This document shows positions 8,960-16,651 of a stretch of 64,000 nt of DNA, in pieces. The stretch covers positions 558,001 to 622,000 of the forward strand of contig JBBCIN010000002.1 of NCBI GenBank assembly GCA_037200885.1. Reading direction: 5' to 3'. Below the pieces are notes generated by a model that saw only the letters and a program-made list of their open reading frames with translations, did not search any database and was not told where the DNA came from. Source of the stretch: PMG-095 sp037200885 (lineage in GTDB: Bacteria; Myxococcota_A; Polyangia; Polyangiales; Polyangiaceae). Both the position numbers and the translations under genes were made by a program. Position 1 is the stretch's first letter. The number at the start of each line of letters is the position of its first letter.

Positions 8960-9594
8960 CCGCGTTGCTCCGCTCTGCTTTTGTCGGGTTCTCCCGAATC
9001 GATCTGCCGGAGGAGCTCGATCTCACGGCCGCACGAGAGCGTCTCGGGGGCGATGCGGTATACGTCGATGGCTCGAAGTTGCAGCGGATCGAGGCGGAGC
9101 GTGTGCTTCGCTACGATTTGACACTGCCACTCTTGCTGAACGTGCGCTGGACAGGCTCGCCCCAGCGGCTCACTGCCTCGGGCAAGGTGTATCGCCGAGA
9201 ATCCGTCAGCGCGACCCATTTGGAAGCCTTTCACCAGCTGGAGTTGTTTGCGATCGATGAGCAGAGCGCGCTCGAGCCGTGGGGCTTTGCTGGCCGCATC
9301 TTGGATGCCGTCGACCGGATATTGCCGCGGGCCGAGGTGCGCTTGTCGCCCACCGAATACCCGATGTGTCGGCGTGCCTGGAGTCTCGACGTACTGCACG
9401 CTGATGAATGGCGTGAAGTACTGGCCTTCGGCGAGTATGCCGATTGGGTGGTGCGAGGGATCGGCGCGGATCCGGCGCGACAGACCGCACTCGGAGCAGG
9501 AATGGGCCTCGAGCGGCTGGCAGGACTCAAATACGAAATCGACGACATTCGAAAGCTGGCCACGGCAGCCCCGATCACGCATCCAAGCGCGTAG
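8956..9594 (+). CDS. Stand-alone class II aminoacyl-tRNA synthetase-like protein (PheS catalytic-core paralogue)
   Basis: The protein has 212 residues and is far shorter than PheS (about 340). Class II motif 2 is GKVYRRESVSATHLEAFHQL (about residues 77-96) and motif 3 is GAGMGLERLAGLKYEIDDIR near the C-terminus, both close to PheS. The N-terminal tRNA-binding coiled coil is absent and no PheT lies nearby. The GTG start overlaps the stop of the sigma-like frame (GTGA), so expression depends on the trpBA transcript. Such free-standing synthetase cores in other systems (PoxA, HisZ, AsnA) make aminoacyl adenylates for non-translational uses or act as regulatory subunits. Together with TrpBA, an amino-acid activation role in a small-molecule pathway is plausible but unproved. 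Confidence 0.75.
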   Translation: MTALLRSAFVGFSRIDLPEELDLTAARERLGGDAVYVDGSKLQRIEAERVLRYDLTLPLLLNVRWTGSPQRLTASGKVYRRESVSATHLEAFHQLELFAIDEQSALEPWGFAGRILDAVDRILPRAEVRLSPTEYPMCRRAWSLDVLHADEWREVLAFGEYADWVVRGIGADPARQTALGAGMGLERLAGLKYEIDDIRKLATAAPITHPSA

Positions 9595-9861
9595 GCTTGC
9601 GGAAACGGCAAGCAACCCAGCCGCGCTCCGGAGGCAGCGCCGCCGCCGAAAATATCACGTACGGATACAGTATATTTATCTGCACCGCGAGGCGATTAGC
9701 TCGTGCGCAGGGTATCCGGAATTGGACGCCGAAGGCTCAGACGGGCGGCGGGGAATCGTGACCATCAAGAAAAACCCGGACCGACGCGCCTTGGGCCTTG
9801 GAAATCGACGCTCGGAGCGACGTAGCTCTTGCGCGCGCGCTGGCTCGTGCATAATCGGCCC

Positions 9862-11199
9862 GTGAGCGAACAATTGATCGAAATCCGCGGAGGCACGAAG
9901 CTCAGCGGTGGACGCGTGTCCATCGCCGGGAGCTCGAACCAGGTCACCAAATGCATCATTGCCGCGCTGCTCACCGATGAGCCCGTACTGATCAAGGGTG
10001 CGCCCGACGTCGATGAACGAGCGATCGTCGAGAGCATGTTCTCGGCCATCGGCGGACAGGTCGAGTTGCTCGACGAGCACACGGTGCGTCTATGCGCCAA
10101 GGGCGTGGATCGCTTCGAAATCCCGGCCGAGATTTGCCTGCGCAATCGCATCGCGATTTTGGCCGCCGGCCCGCTCTTGCATCGTTTTCGGCGGGCCAAG
10201 CTGCACAGTGCTCTGGGTGGAGACAAGATCGGCAAACGCCCGGTCGACTTCCACCTCAAGGGCCTGGCCGAAATGGGCGCCGAGGTGACCCTCGAAGGCA
10301 GCTGCTACGACCTCACGGTTGGTCCAGGCGGGCTGCACGGAGCTCACATCGTGCTGCCTTTCCCGAGCGTGATGGCGACCGAGAATTTGCTGATCGCCGC
10401 CGTGCTCGCCCGCGGTCGCACCATCATCGAAAATGCGGCAATCGAGCCGGAAATCCTGGAGTTGGTGAAGATGCTCCAGAAGATGGGCGCCGACATCATG
10501 ATGAACTCGCATCGTACTTACGTGATCCAGGGCGTGGAGCGCCTCCACGGCTGCGAGCTGCGCTGCATGCCCGATCGCAATCAAGCCGTCTCGTTCGCGG
10601 TCGCCGCGCTGGCCACGGGTGGGGACGTGCTCATCGATCGCCTGCGCCATGATTCGGTGTACAGCTTCCTGAATTTCATCCAACGCATGGGCGCGGAATT
10701 TCGAGTCAATTCCGAAGGCGTGTACGTCCAGGCGCCCCAAGGCAAAAGGCTCCGCTCGAGCCACGTCGAAGTCGAGGTGCACCCGGGCTTCATGACGGAC
10801 TGGCAACAACCGTTCATGGTGCTGTTCACGCAAGCGGCTGGCATGAGCGTGCTGCACGAAACCATCTTCGAAGACCGCCTCGGCTACACCAGCTTGCTCA
10901 ATCAGATGGGCGCGAACATCACCTTGTTCTCTTCCTGCTTGGGTGAGGCGGCTTGCCGCTTCAAGCTCAAGAACCACGTGCATTCTGCGGTCATTCAGGG
11001 CTCGACCCCGCTTCGAGGCGGCAACTTCGCCCTGCCCACGGACATCCGTGCCGGCATGTGCTTGGTCGTCGCTGGATTGGTCGCCGAAGGTATCACTCGG
11101 CTCTCGAACATTCAGGAGCTGCGCCGCAAATACGACAGCCTCGTGCCCAAGCTGCGCGACATGGGTGCGGACATTCGCTTGATCGACGCAACCGGTTGA
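9862..11199 (+). CDS. MurA-like enolpyruvyl transferase with altered active site
   Basis: The protein has 445 residues and is homologous end to end to UDP-GlcNAc 1-carboxyvinyltransferase (two inside-out alpha/beta domains). The fosfomycin-target cysteine (E. coli C115) is Asp (GGDKIGKRPVDFHLKG, about residue 121), as in naturally fosfomycin-resistant MurA. The essential Lys22 of the KN motif is Ser (IAGSSNQ). The Asp in FMTDWQQPF (D305) and the Arg in TDIRAGM (R397) remain. Loss of Lys22 argues against ordinary murein synthesis. MurA paralogues such as NikO and PolA act in nucleoside-antibiotic synthesis, so a specialised enolpyruvyl transfer is an alternative. GTG 9862 is chosen because the family N-terminus begins here; a TTG upstream is possible. 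Confidence 0.82.
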   Translation: MSEQLIEIRGGTKLSGGRVSIAGSSNQVTKCIIAALLTDEPVLIKGAPDVDERAIVESMFSAIGGQVELLDEHTVRLCAKGVDRFEIPAEICLRNRIAILAAGPLLHRFRRAKLHSALGGDKIGKRPVDFHLKGLAEMGAEVTLEGSCYDLTVGPGGLHGAHIVLPFPSVMATENLLIAAVLARGRTIIENAAIEPEILELVKMLQKMGADIMMNSHRTYVIQGVERLHGCELRCMPDRNQAVSFAVAALATGGDVLIDRLRHDSVYSFLNFIQRMGAEFRVNSEGVYVQAPQGKRLRSSHVEVEVHPGFMTDWQQPFMVLFTQAAGMSVLHETIFEDRLGYTSLLNQMGANITLFSSCLGEAACRFKLKNHVHSAVIQGSTPLRGGNFALPTDIRAGMCLVVAGLVAEGITRLSNIQELRRKYDSLVPKLRDMGADIRLIDATG

Positions 11200-12222
11200 T
11201 CAGGCGCTCGAGCGCATTCGTCTCGCCGCGTCGAGGCCGAGCTCGTTGGCGGCGATCAGCGCGTCCCAACGCGCGTTGGCCTCGTGGTCGATGAGCTGCC
11301 GGTCCGGATCTTGGTCGAACCAGGCAACGCTCTCGCGAATGCCGTCACGAAAACGCTTGCTGGCGAGGTACTCGGGGACGAAGCGCTTGATCTTGCTGTT
11401 GTCGAACACGGCACAATTGGCCTTGTCACCCAGCAAGCTCCCGGCCGCCTCGGGCACTCCCGCTGCTATGAACTCGGACGCCAAGTGGATGAGCTTGAGC
11501 GAGGCGACCCCTGCAGCGTCGGCAACGGCTTGGTAGATTTGGTTCCAGCTCAATACCTCGTCGGACGTGATGTGAAAGGCGTGGCCCAATGCCGCGGATT
11601 GGCCGAGCAAACCAACGAGACCTCGGGCAAAATCAGTGCTGTGCGTCATCGTCCAGAGCGTCAACCCGTCACCCGGTACGATCACCGGCAGGCCCCGCCG
11701 CATCCGATCCACGACGGTAAAGGTTTTGCCCCAAGCGTTGACCGCGAGCGGCACCAAAGTTCGATCGTAGGTGTACGAGGGCCGAACGATCGTGATCGGA
11801 AATCCTGATTCGCGATGGGCACGAAGCAAAGCTTCTTCGCACGCGATCTTCTCGCGCGCATATTCCCAGTACGGATTGACTAGCGGCGTCGATTCCGTGA
11901 TCAGATAGTGGCTCGCCGGTTTTTGATACACGCTCGCGGAGCTGATGAAGAGATATTGATCCGTACGCTTGCCGAATAGCGCCTGACGATGGGCGATCTC
12001 GTCGGGTTTGAAAACGATGAAATCCACCACGGCGTCCCAATGTTGCCGTTGGAGCAGGCTCGCGAGCGCTGGGTCGTGAATGTCTCGTTGAATCACGTGC
12101 GCTCCAGCAACTGGCGCCCGACCGCCCCGATTCAACAGAGTGACTTCGAAGCCACGCGCGAGGGCGAGCTCCACGCATGCGCGACTGATGATTCCCGTAC
12201 CGCCAACGAATAGGACCTTCAC
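11200..12222 (-). CDS. NAD(P)-dependent epimerase/reductase (extended SDR family)
   Basis: The protein has 340 residues. The N-terminal nucleotide-binding motif VKVLFVGGTGIIS (GxxGxxS) and the downstream D in VIQRDIHD indicate an extended short-chain dehydrogenase fold. The canonical YxxxK is seen as YWEYAREK near residue 130, and a later VRPSYTYD matches sugar-nucleotide epimerase-like proteins. The start GTG 12222 is preferred over the upstream TTG because the Rossmann strand begins immediately. It converges on the MurA-like gene with stops directly adjacent, and lies 40 bp downstream of the tyrosine phosphatase gene, so the two minus-strand genes may be co-transcribed. The substrate is unknown; a nucleotide sugar or related carbohydrate is the usual class. 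Confidence 0.8.
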   Translation of the reverse strand: MKVLFVGGTGIISRACVELALARGFEVTLLNRGGRAPVAGAHVIQRDIHDPALASLLQRQHWDAVVDFIVFKPDEIAHRQALFGKRTDQYLFISSASVYQKPASHYLITESTPLVNPYWEYAREKIACEEALLRAHRESGFPITIVRPSYTYDRTLVPLAVNAWGKTFTVVDRMRRGLPVIVPGDGLTLWTMTHSTDFARGLVGLLGQSAALGHAFHITSDEVLSWNQIYQAVADAAGVASLKLIHLASEFIAAGVPEAAGSLLGDKANCAVFDNSKIKRFVPEYLASKRFRDGIRESVAWFDQDPDRQLIDHEANARWDALIAANELGLDAARRMRSSA

Positions 12223-12262
12223 CGGCGCTAGTTTAAGTCCGGGGGCGACCAAAGGGCCAGGC

Positions 12263-12988
12263 TCAGACCAAGTAGCGCGCGCGTAGGCGGGCGAGCACTT
12301 CGTCGGGCAGCGCCAGGGCTCGCTCCACCGTGCCGAAATGGCTACGGACCAGCTGTAGAAAGCCGATCATCGTTTGAGGCTCGGTTTCCGAGTGTGCGCG
12401 CCACAGCTTTTGTTCGGCGTTCGGGTCAGCTTGCCAGAGAAAGGAGAATCGAGACTTGAAGGGCTGGATTGAGGCATGGGTTTTCGCGTAGTCGAGAGCG
12501 ATCCATTCGTCATCGACGCCAAGCAATGACAAGATTAGCGCGGCCACGATGCCCGTTCGATCCTTCCCTGCCCAACAGCCGAACACGACCGGTCGTGATT
12601 CTGCGGCGATGGCGGCAATCGCGCCGCTGATTTGGGGCTGAAGACGCTTGAGCCCGCGAAAATAGAGCTGCTGCCAGTCGGAAGCGCCCGGTACGCGCCG
12701 CGCGTCGAACAGGGCATCCGAGAGGTCGAACGGTTGTCGGCCCCACGCGACGCCACGCAGCAGGAGCGGTTGAGGCTCACCATCGCGAGCGATCTCGGCG
12801 TCAGCGCGAAAATCGATGTATGCGCCGATCTTCAGGGTGTCGGCCAGGTGCGCGGCGACTCGAGCGCTGACTTCCGAGAGCTGCCCGGTCCGATACAGCC
12901 GCCCGCAGGCCACCCGCCCGCCCGGGACAGGAGCGCCGCCGAGATCGCGAAAATTCATCAACGAAGCAAGGTTTGCTGGATCTGTCAC
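12263..12988 (-). CDS. Tyrosine/serine protein phosphatase-like protein
   Basis: The protein has 241 residues. It opens with NFRDLGG and GRLYRTGQLSE, features of the bacterial Y_phosphatase3 family, and carries the P-loop GCWAGKDRTG about residue 137. The catalytic Cys and Arg of CxxxxxR are kept, but the usual His just before Cys is Gly, which may lower thiol acidity. The DFRAD segment is the expected upstream acidic element. The start is GTG 12988. A weak version of the 16-bp palindrome lies directly upstream (12992-13007). The substrate could be a phosphoprotein or a phosphoinositide-like molecule; this is not decided by sequence. Confidence 0.8.
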   Translation of the reverse strand: MTDPANLASLMNFRDLGGAPVPGGRVACGRLYRTGQLSEVSARVAAHLADTLKIGAYIDFRADAEIARDGEPQPLLLRGVAWGRQPFDLSDALFDARRVPGASDWQQLYFRGLKRLQPQISGAIAAIAAESRPVVFGCWAGKDRTGIVAALILSLLGVDDEWIALDYAKTHASIQPFKSRFSFLWQADPNAEQKLWRAHSETEPQTMIGFLQLVRSHFGTVERALALPDEVLARLRARYLV

Positions 12989-12991
12989 CTA

Positions 12992-13007
12992 GTCTCGCTT
13001 AATAGAA
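12992..13007. promoter_or_regulatory. Weak GTCT-AGAC-type palindrome upstream of tyrosine phosphatase
   Basis: GTCTCGCTTAATAGAA. The left arm is exact, the right arm is AGAA instead of AGAC, and the centre is CTTA. The position (3 bp from the GTG) matches that of better sites, so it is listed with low confidence. Confidence 0.35.
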
Positions 13008-13130
13008 TTTGGTCCACTTCACAACCCCTACACGTGCGCGGTGTGAGCGAAGTTCGAGCGGCGTGCGCGGAGTGGGGACTGCTTCCCTCGCCGCGCGAAG
13101 CGACCGCGGACGCCCTGAGCGCGCTCCGCC

Positions 13131-13964
13131 TCACGGCGCTGCGTCGCCGCGGAAATGGCCGGATAGCACGCGTTCGACGACCGCGGCCACGCCGTCTTCG
13201 TCGTTCGACATGGTCACTTCGTTGGCCGCCGCAAGCACGCTGGGGTGGGCGTTGCCCATCGCAACGCTGTGGCCCGCCCACACGAGCATGGGCAAATCAT
13301 TGGGCATGTCGCCGAAGCTCAGCACCCGATTTTGGTCGATGTTTCGCTGCAAACAATAGCCGGCCAGAGCGGAAGCCTTGCTCACCTCCGCCGCGCTGAT
13401 TTCCAGGAACGGCGCGCCGGAGTAGCTGACCCGGGCGCGCTCGGCGAAAAGATCCGCCGACTGGCCGAGCAAGTCCTCGGGCGAAAACTGTGGGTGGCGC
13501 GCAATCAGCTTGTTGACCCCACGCTCGCAGAGGATGAGCGCATCCGCGATTGGCAACAGTGGGGGCTCGGTTCGCTTGCGGTGAAGCCCGTAGCTCGGCT
13601 CCCAACCGAACTCGAGGCCAACCTCCACCGCAAAGCAGATGCCGGGCAGCCGCGAGCGAAGGCCACGGACGAGCTCGCGGGCGATGACGGCGGACAGACG
13701 ATCCTCGCTCACCACCCGCTCACGCTCCAAGTCGTAGATCAGCGCGCCGTTGACGCAGATCACGGACCCTCCGAGCGCCGCCACTCCTTCGATCTTGGTG
13801 ACGTGGCGCGCCGGTGGTCCTGTGACCATCACGAGTTCGATGCCGACCGATCGCGCTCGCTCGAGCGTTCGCTGGGTACGCACTGAAATCGAACCATCGC
13901 GCCGCAGCAGAGTGCCGTCCAAATCAGTCGCGACTAGGCGCGGCAGCTCCGCGAGCGGTGCCAT
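13131..13964 (-). CDS. HAD-superfamily hydrolase, Cof type
   Basis: The protein has 277 residues. Motif I is ATDLDGTLLRRDGS (nucleophile Asp about residue 13). Motif III lies around VSKASALAGYC and motif IV in LSFGDMPNDLPML, the standard Cof-type C2-cap arrangement. Members dephosphorylate sugar phosphates, FMN, PLP or similar metabolites in the cytoplasm. ATG 13964 is chosen because it places motif I at the usual position; the frame is open further upstream to 14084 across the palindrome. It is divergent from the NPP-type phosphodiesterase, and the perfect palindrome at 14027 lies between them. A paralogue with a changed nucleophile is encoded at 19333-20166. Confidence 0.87.
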   Translation of the reverse strand: MAPLAELPRLVATDLDGTLLRRDGSISVRTQRTLERARSVGIELVMVTGPPARHVTKIEGVAALGGSVICVNGALIYDLERERVVSEDRLSAVIARELVRGLRSRLPGICFAVEVGLEFGWEPSYGLHRKRTEPPLLPIADALILCERGVNKLIARHPQFSPEDLLGQSADLFAERARVSYSGAPFLEISAAEVSKASALAGYCLQRNIDQNRVLSFGDMPNDLPMLVWAGHSVAMGNAHPSVLAAANEVTMSNDEDGVAAVVERVLSGHFRGDAAP

Positions 13965-14026
13965 CCCGCCGGGTTCTATCACGGGCAGTCGTGAAACGGC
14001 GGGCCACCGACTTGCTGCTTGACCTA

Positions 14027-14042
14027 GTCTTCTATAGAAGAC
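14027..14042. promoter_or_regulatory. Perfect 16-bp palindrome GTCTTCTATAGAAGAC
   Basis: GTCTTCTATAGAAGAC is its own reverse complement over all 16 bases, the most symmetric copy in the window. It lies 11 bp before the phosphodiesterase ATG (14054) and 62 bp before the divergent HAD start. Confidence 0.8.
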
Positions 14043-14053
14043 ACTGTGCGAAC

Positions 14054-15508
14054 ATGAGTCGCTCGCTCCTACCGGGTCGGTCATTGGTCATGAGCGTCAC
14101 TGGCATTTTGCTCGCGTGCCTGCTCGGCTGTGCGCGAGCGCCCAGTCGAGCCGTAGCGCCGCTGTCGCCCACTTCAACGCCACCAGGTCCCATTCAGCAC
14201 GTGATCGTCGTCACCGTCGATGGCTTGAAGCCGGAGGTCTATCTCGCCCCCGACGCACACGGCCTACGCATCCCGAACCTTCGACACTTGGTCGGCGACG
14301 GCGCCAGCAGCGAGGGGGCTCGCAGCGTGTTTCCCTCTGTCACCTACCCCGCGCACACGTCGATCGCGAGCGGGGTGGTTCCTGGACGACATGGCATCGT
14401 GGCCAATCGGGCGTTCGATCCGTTCGAGAAAAATCAGGAGGGGTGGCGCTGGTACGCCGAAGACGTCAAAGTGCCGCGCGTTTGGGATCTGGCCTCGAAG
14501 GCTGGCTATTCGTCTGCAGTGATCAATTGGCCGGTCAGCGTTGGAGCTCGGGCGACCTACCTCGTGCCGGAGTTCTGGCGGGCCGGTACGCCGGATGATT
14601 TGAAGTTGCTGCGTGCCCTCTCCACCTCTGGCTTGCTCGACGCCGTGGCCAAGCGCAACCCCACGTTCGTCGAGCACTGGACCGAGGAGGGCTTCAGCGA
14701 CGAAGGCAAGACCGATATCGCCACGTTCCTGATCGAAACGGCGAATCCCAACCTGCTCTTCATCCACCTCACTCAGGTGGACTCTGCACAGCACAAGCGC
14801 GGGCTTTGGAGCGCTGAGGCGTTGAGCGCGATCGAGGATTCGGACCGCCAATTGGGACGCTTGCTCGAAGCCACGCGGCGCTCGGGCAACGCGGCAAACA
14901 CCGCCCTCGTCGTGGCGTCTGACCACGGCTTTGCAGACGTCAATCGGCTAGTGCGTCCGGGCGCGGTGCTGCGCCAAGCCGGTCTCGTCCAGCTCGACGA
15001 CAGGGGCAAGGTGAGCTCCTGGCGCGCGAGTGTCCTGCCAAACGGCGGCAGCTCGTACGTGTACTTGAAGGATCCGCAGGACCCAGCGCTTCAAGCCGCA
15101 ACGCTCAAGGTACTTCAGGACAAGGCAGCCGAGCCCAACAGCGGGATTGGTCGCGTCTTGCAACACAGCGAGATCGCCGCACTCGGCGGCGATCCCGATG
15201 CCTTCCTCGCGCTCGACGCTGCGCCGAACACGACTTTCGGCGCCGGCTACGGCGGCGACTACGAGGGGCCGATCACCGTCAAAGCCATGCATGGTTATGA
15301 TCCGGCACGCGACGAGATGCGGGCGTCCCTCGTGCTTTTCGGACCGACCGTGCAACGAGGAACGCTGACCGACGCCCGCTTGGTCGACATCGCTCCCACC
15401 GTCGCCGCCTGGCTTCAGCTCCCGCTCAGCGGAGTCGATGGCAAGGCGCTCCAGGCCCAGGCGCTTGCTCCAGCTGCGCCCACTGCGACGCTCACGGTGG
15501 GCCACTGA
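14054..15508 (+). CDS. NPP-type phosphodiesterase/nucleotide pyrophosphatase-like lipoprotein (alkaline phosphatase superfamily)
   Basis: The protein has 484 residues. It has a lipoprotein signal ending LLACLLGC, so the mature enzyme is probably lipid-anchored in the cell envelope. The metal and nucleophile motifs of the nucleotide pyrophosphatase/phosphodiesterase family are present: VTVDGLKPE (metal Asp), FPSVTYPAHTSIASG (Thr nucleophile), VDSAQHKRG, VASDHGF and the late His in AMHGYDP. ATG 14054 follows the operator; an in-frame ATG at 14090 would also keep the signal peptide. The fold is shared with sulfatases and some members have side sulfatase activity, so release of phosphate, nucleotide or sulfate from an external ester are all possible. 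The perfect operator favours a sulfur link. Confidence 0.85.
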   Translation: MSRSLLPGRSLVMSVTGILLACLLGCARAPSRAVAPLSPTSTPPGPIQHVIVVTVDGLKPEVYLAPDAHGLRIPNLRHLVGDGASSEGARSVFPSVTYPAHTSIASGVVPGRHGIVANRAFDPFEKNQEGWRWYAEDVKVPRVWDLASKAGYSSAVINWPVSVGARATYLVPEFWRAGTPDDLKLLRALSTSGLLDAVAKRNPTFVEHWTEEGFSDEGKTDIATFLIETANPNLLFIHLTQVDSAQHKRGLWSAEALSAIEDSDRQLGRLLEATRRSGNAANTALVVASDHGFADVNRLVRPGAVLRQAGLVQLDDRGKVSSWRASVLPNGGSSYVYLKDPQDPALQAATLKVLQDKAAEPNSGIGRVLQHSEIAALGGDPDAFLALDAAPNTTFGAGYGGDYEGPITVKAMHGYDPARDEMRASLVLFGPTVQRGTLTDARLVDIAPTVAAWLQLPLSGVDGKALQAQALAPAAPTATLTVGH

Positions 15509-15640
15509 ATGGAGGCGCGGCGTGCCCTGGGACGGGCTGCAAGCGCCTAGCGCGCGCAGCCGAGCGTTCCCGGCGCGCGAAACGGCGTTCACCAAAGTGG
15601 CCTGCTTGGGGGCGAACCGGGTTCGTGGCAAGGCAGGGGT

Positions 15641-16459
15641 ATGAGCGAAACCAGTGCTGAGATCTTGGTCGTCGTCCGCGGCATGGAGGTGCTGGTCGAG
15701 CAGGCCAACGGCGACGTTCGGCTATGCGCCCGAGAGACCGCACTCCGCTTCGCAGAAGCGCCGATCTTCGTCGCTCGGCACGCGAGCCAGGCTTGGTACG
15801 CCGCGCCGGCGCGAAGCGAGCTCGAGCTACCCGAGGGTCTCTCGTTCCGCCCAGCACGAACGCTGTTTGCCGAGTTGCCGGAGGCAACGCTGCAGATGGT
15901 CGGACGCGCGCTCGCTTGCGTCGAGTTCGAGCAGCAGCATCGCTTTTGCGGGCGCTGCGCGACAGCTACGACGCGCAGCCCCTCGGCGCTCGCACGAGCG
16001 CCCGGCGAGCCGAGCGAGCGGGTCCGTGTGTGCCCCAACTGCGAGCTGACCTTTCACCCTCGCATCCCCCCGGCCGTCATCGTGCTGGTCGAACGAGACG
16101 ATCGTCTGCTCTTGGCGCGCGGGGCGAATTTCCCCCCAGGCCGTTTCAGCGCCGTGGCAGGCTTCGTCGAGATCGGTGAATCGCTGGAGGATGCAGCACG
16201 GCGGGAGGTCCAGGAAGAAGTCGGCGTTCAGATCAGCGATCTGCGCTATTTTTCCAGTCAGCCCTGGCCGTTCGGACACTCGCTCATGATCGGCTTTCAC
16301 GCCCGCTACGAAAGCGGTGAGCTCTTGCCGGACGGAGTCGAGATCGTCGAAGCCGATTGGTTTCGACGCGATGCGCTGCCGCTCTTGCCGCCCCCGATCA
16401 GCATTGCGCGTCGCTTGATCGAAGAGTTTTTGGCACGTGGGCGAGTGTCGAGCGGCTAA
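15641..16459 (+). CDS. nudC: NAD+/NADH pyrophosphatase (RNA decapping) NudC-type Nudix hydrolase
   Basis: The protein has 272 residues. A zinc ribbon is seen as FCGRC and, after a longer insert than usual, VCPNCELTFHPRIPP. The Nudix box is GFVEIGESLEDAARREVQEE followed by VGV (GX5EX7REUXEEXGU). The family signature SQPWPFGHS, which marks NADH-specific Nudix enzymes, follows about 17 residues later. NudC splits NADH to NMNH and AMP and can remove NAD caps from RNA. The ATG start at 15641 is the first in frame. It lies 132 bp after the phosphodiesterase with no clear operator, so it is probably a separate unit. Confidence 0.92.
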   Translation: MSETSAEILVVVRGMEVLVEQANGDVRLCARETALRFAEAPIFVARHASQAWYAAPARSELELPEGLSFRPARTLFAELPEATLQMVGRALACVEFEQQHRFCGRCATATTRSPSALARAPGEPSERVRVCPNCELTFHPRIPPAVIVLVERDDRLLLARGANFPPGRFSAVAGFVEIGESLEDAARREVQEEVGVQISDLRYFSSQPWPFGHSLMIGFHARYESGELLPDGVEIVEADWFRRDALPLLPPPISIARRLIEEFLARGRVSSG

Positions 16460-16600
16460 CGAGCGCGCACCCGCGTCATCGCGTGTCTCATTCAAGCGAG
16501 CAAATAGCTCCAGCGGCAGGCTTGCTCAGCCCCGCGCTCGGCTCGTTCTGCCGTCCGAGGCGTATCGTTTGAACCGTTCGGGAGTGGGATCGGCAGATTT

Positions 16601-16616
16601 GTCTTGTATAAGAGAC
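16601..16616. promoter_or_regulatory. 16-bp GTCT-AGAC palindrome upstream of M28 peptidase
   Basis: GTCTTGTATAAGAGAC; both arms and the central TATA are exact. It ends 35 bp before the ATG at 16652. Confidence 0.78.
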
Positions 16617-16651
16617 CTTATTTTGACCTTACTCTGCTCGAGAGAGCTGAC

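Noticed and set aside
9595..9613. Short hairpin GCTTGC-GCAAGC after the synthetase-like gene
   Set aside because: A 6-bp stem with no T-run; too weak to call a terminator.
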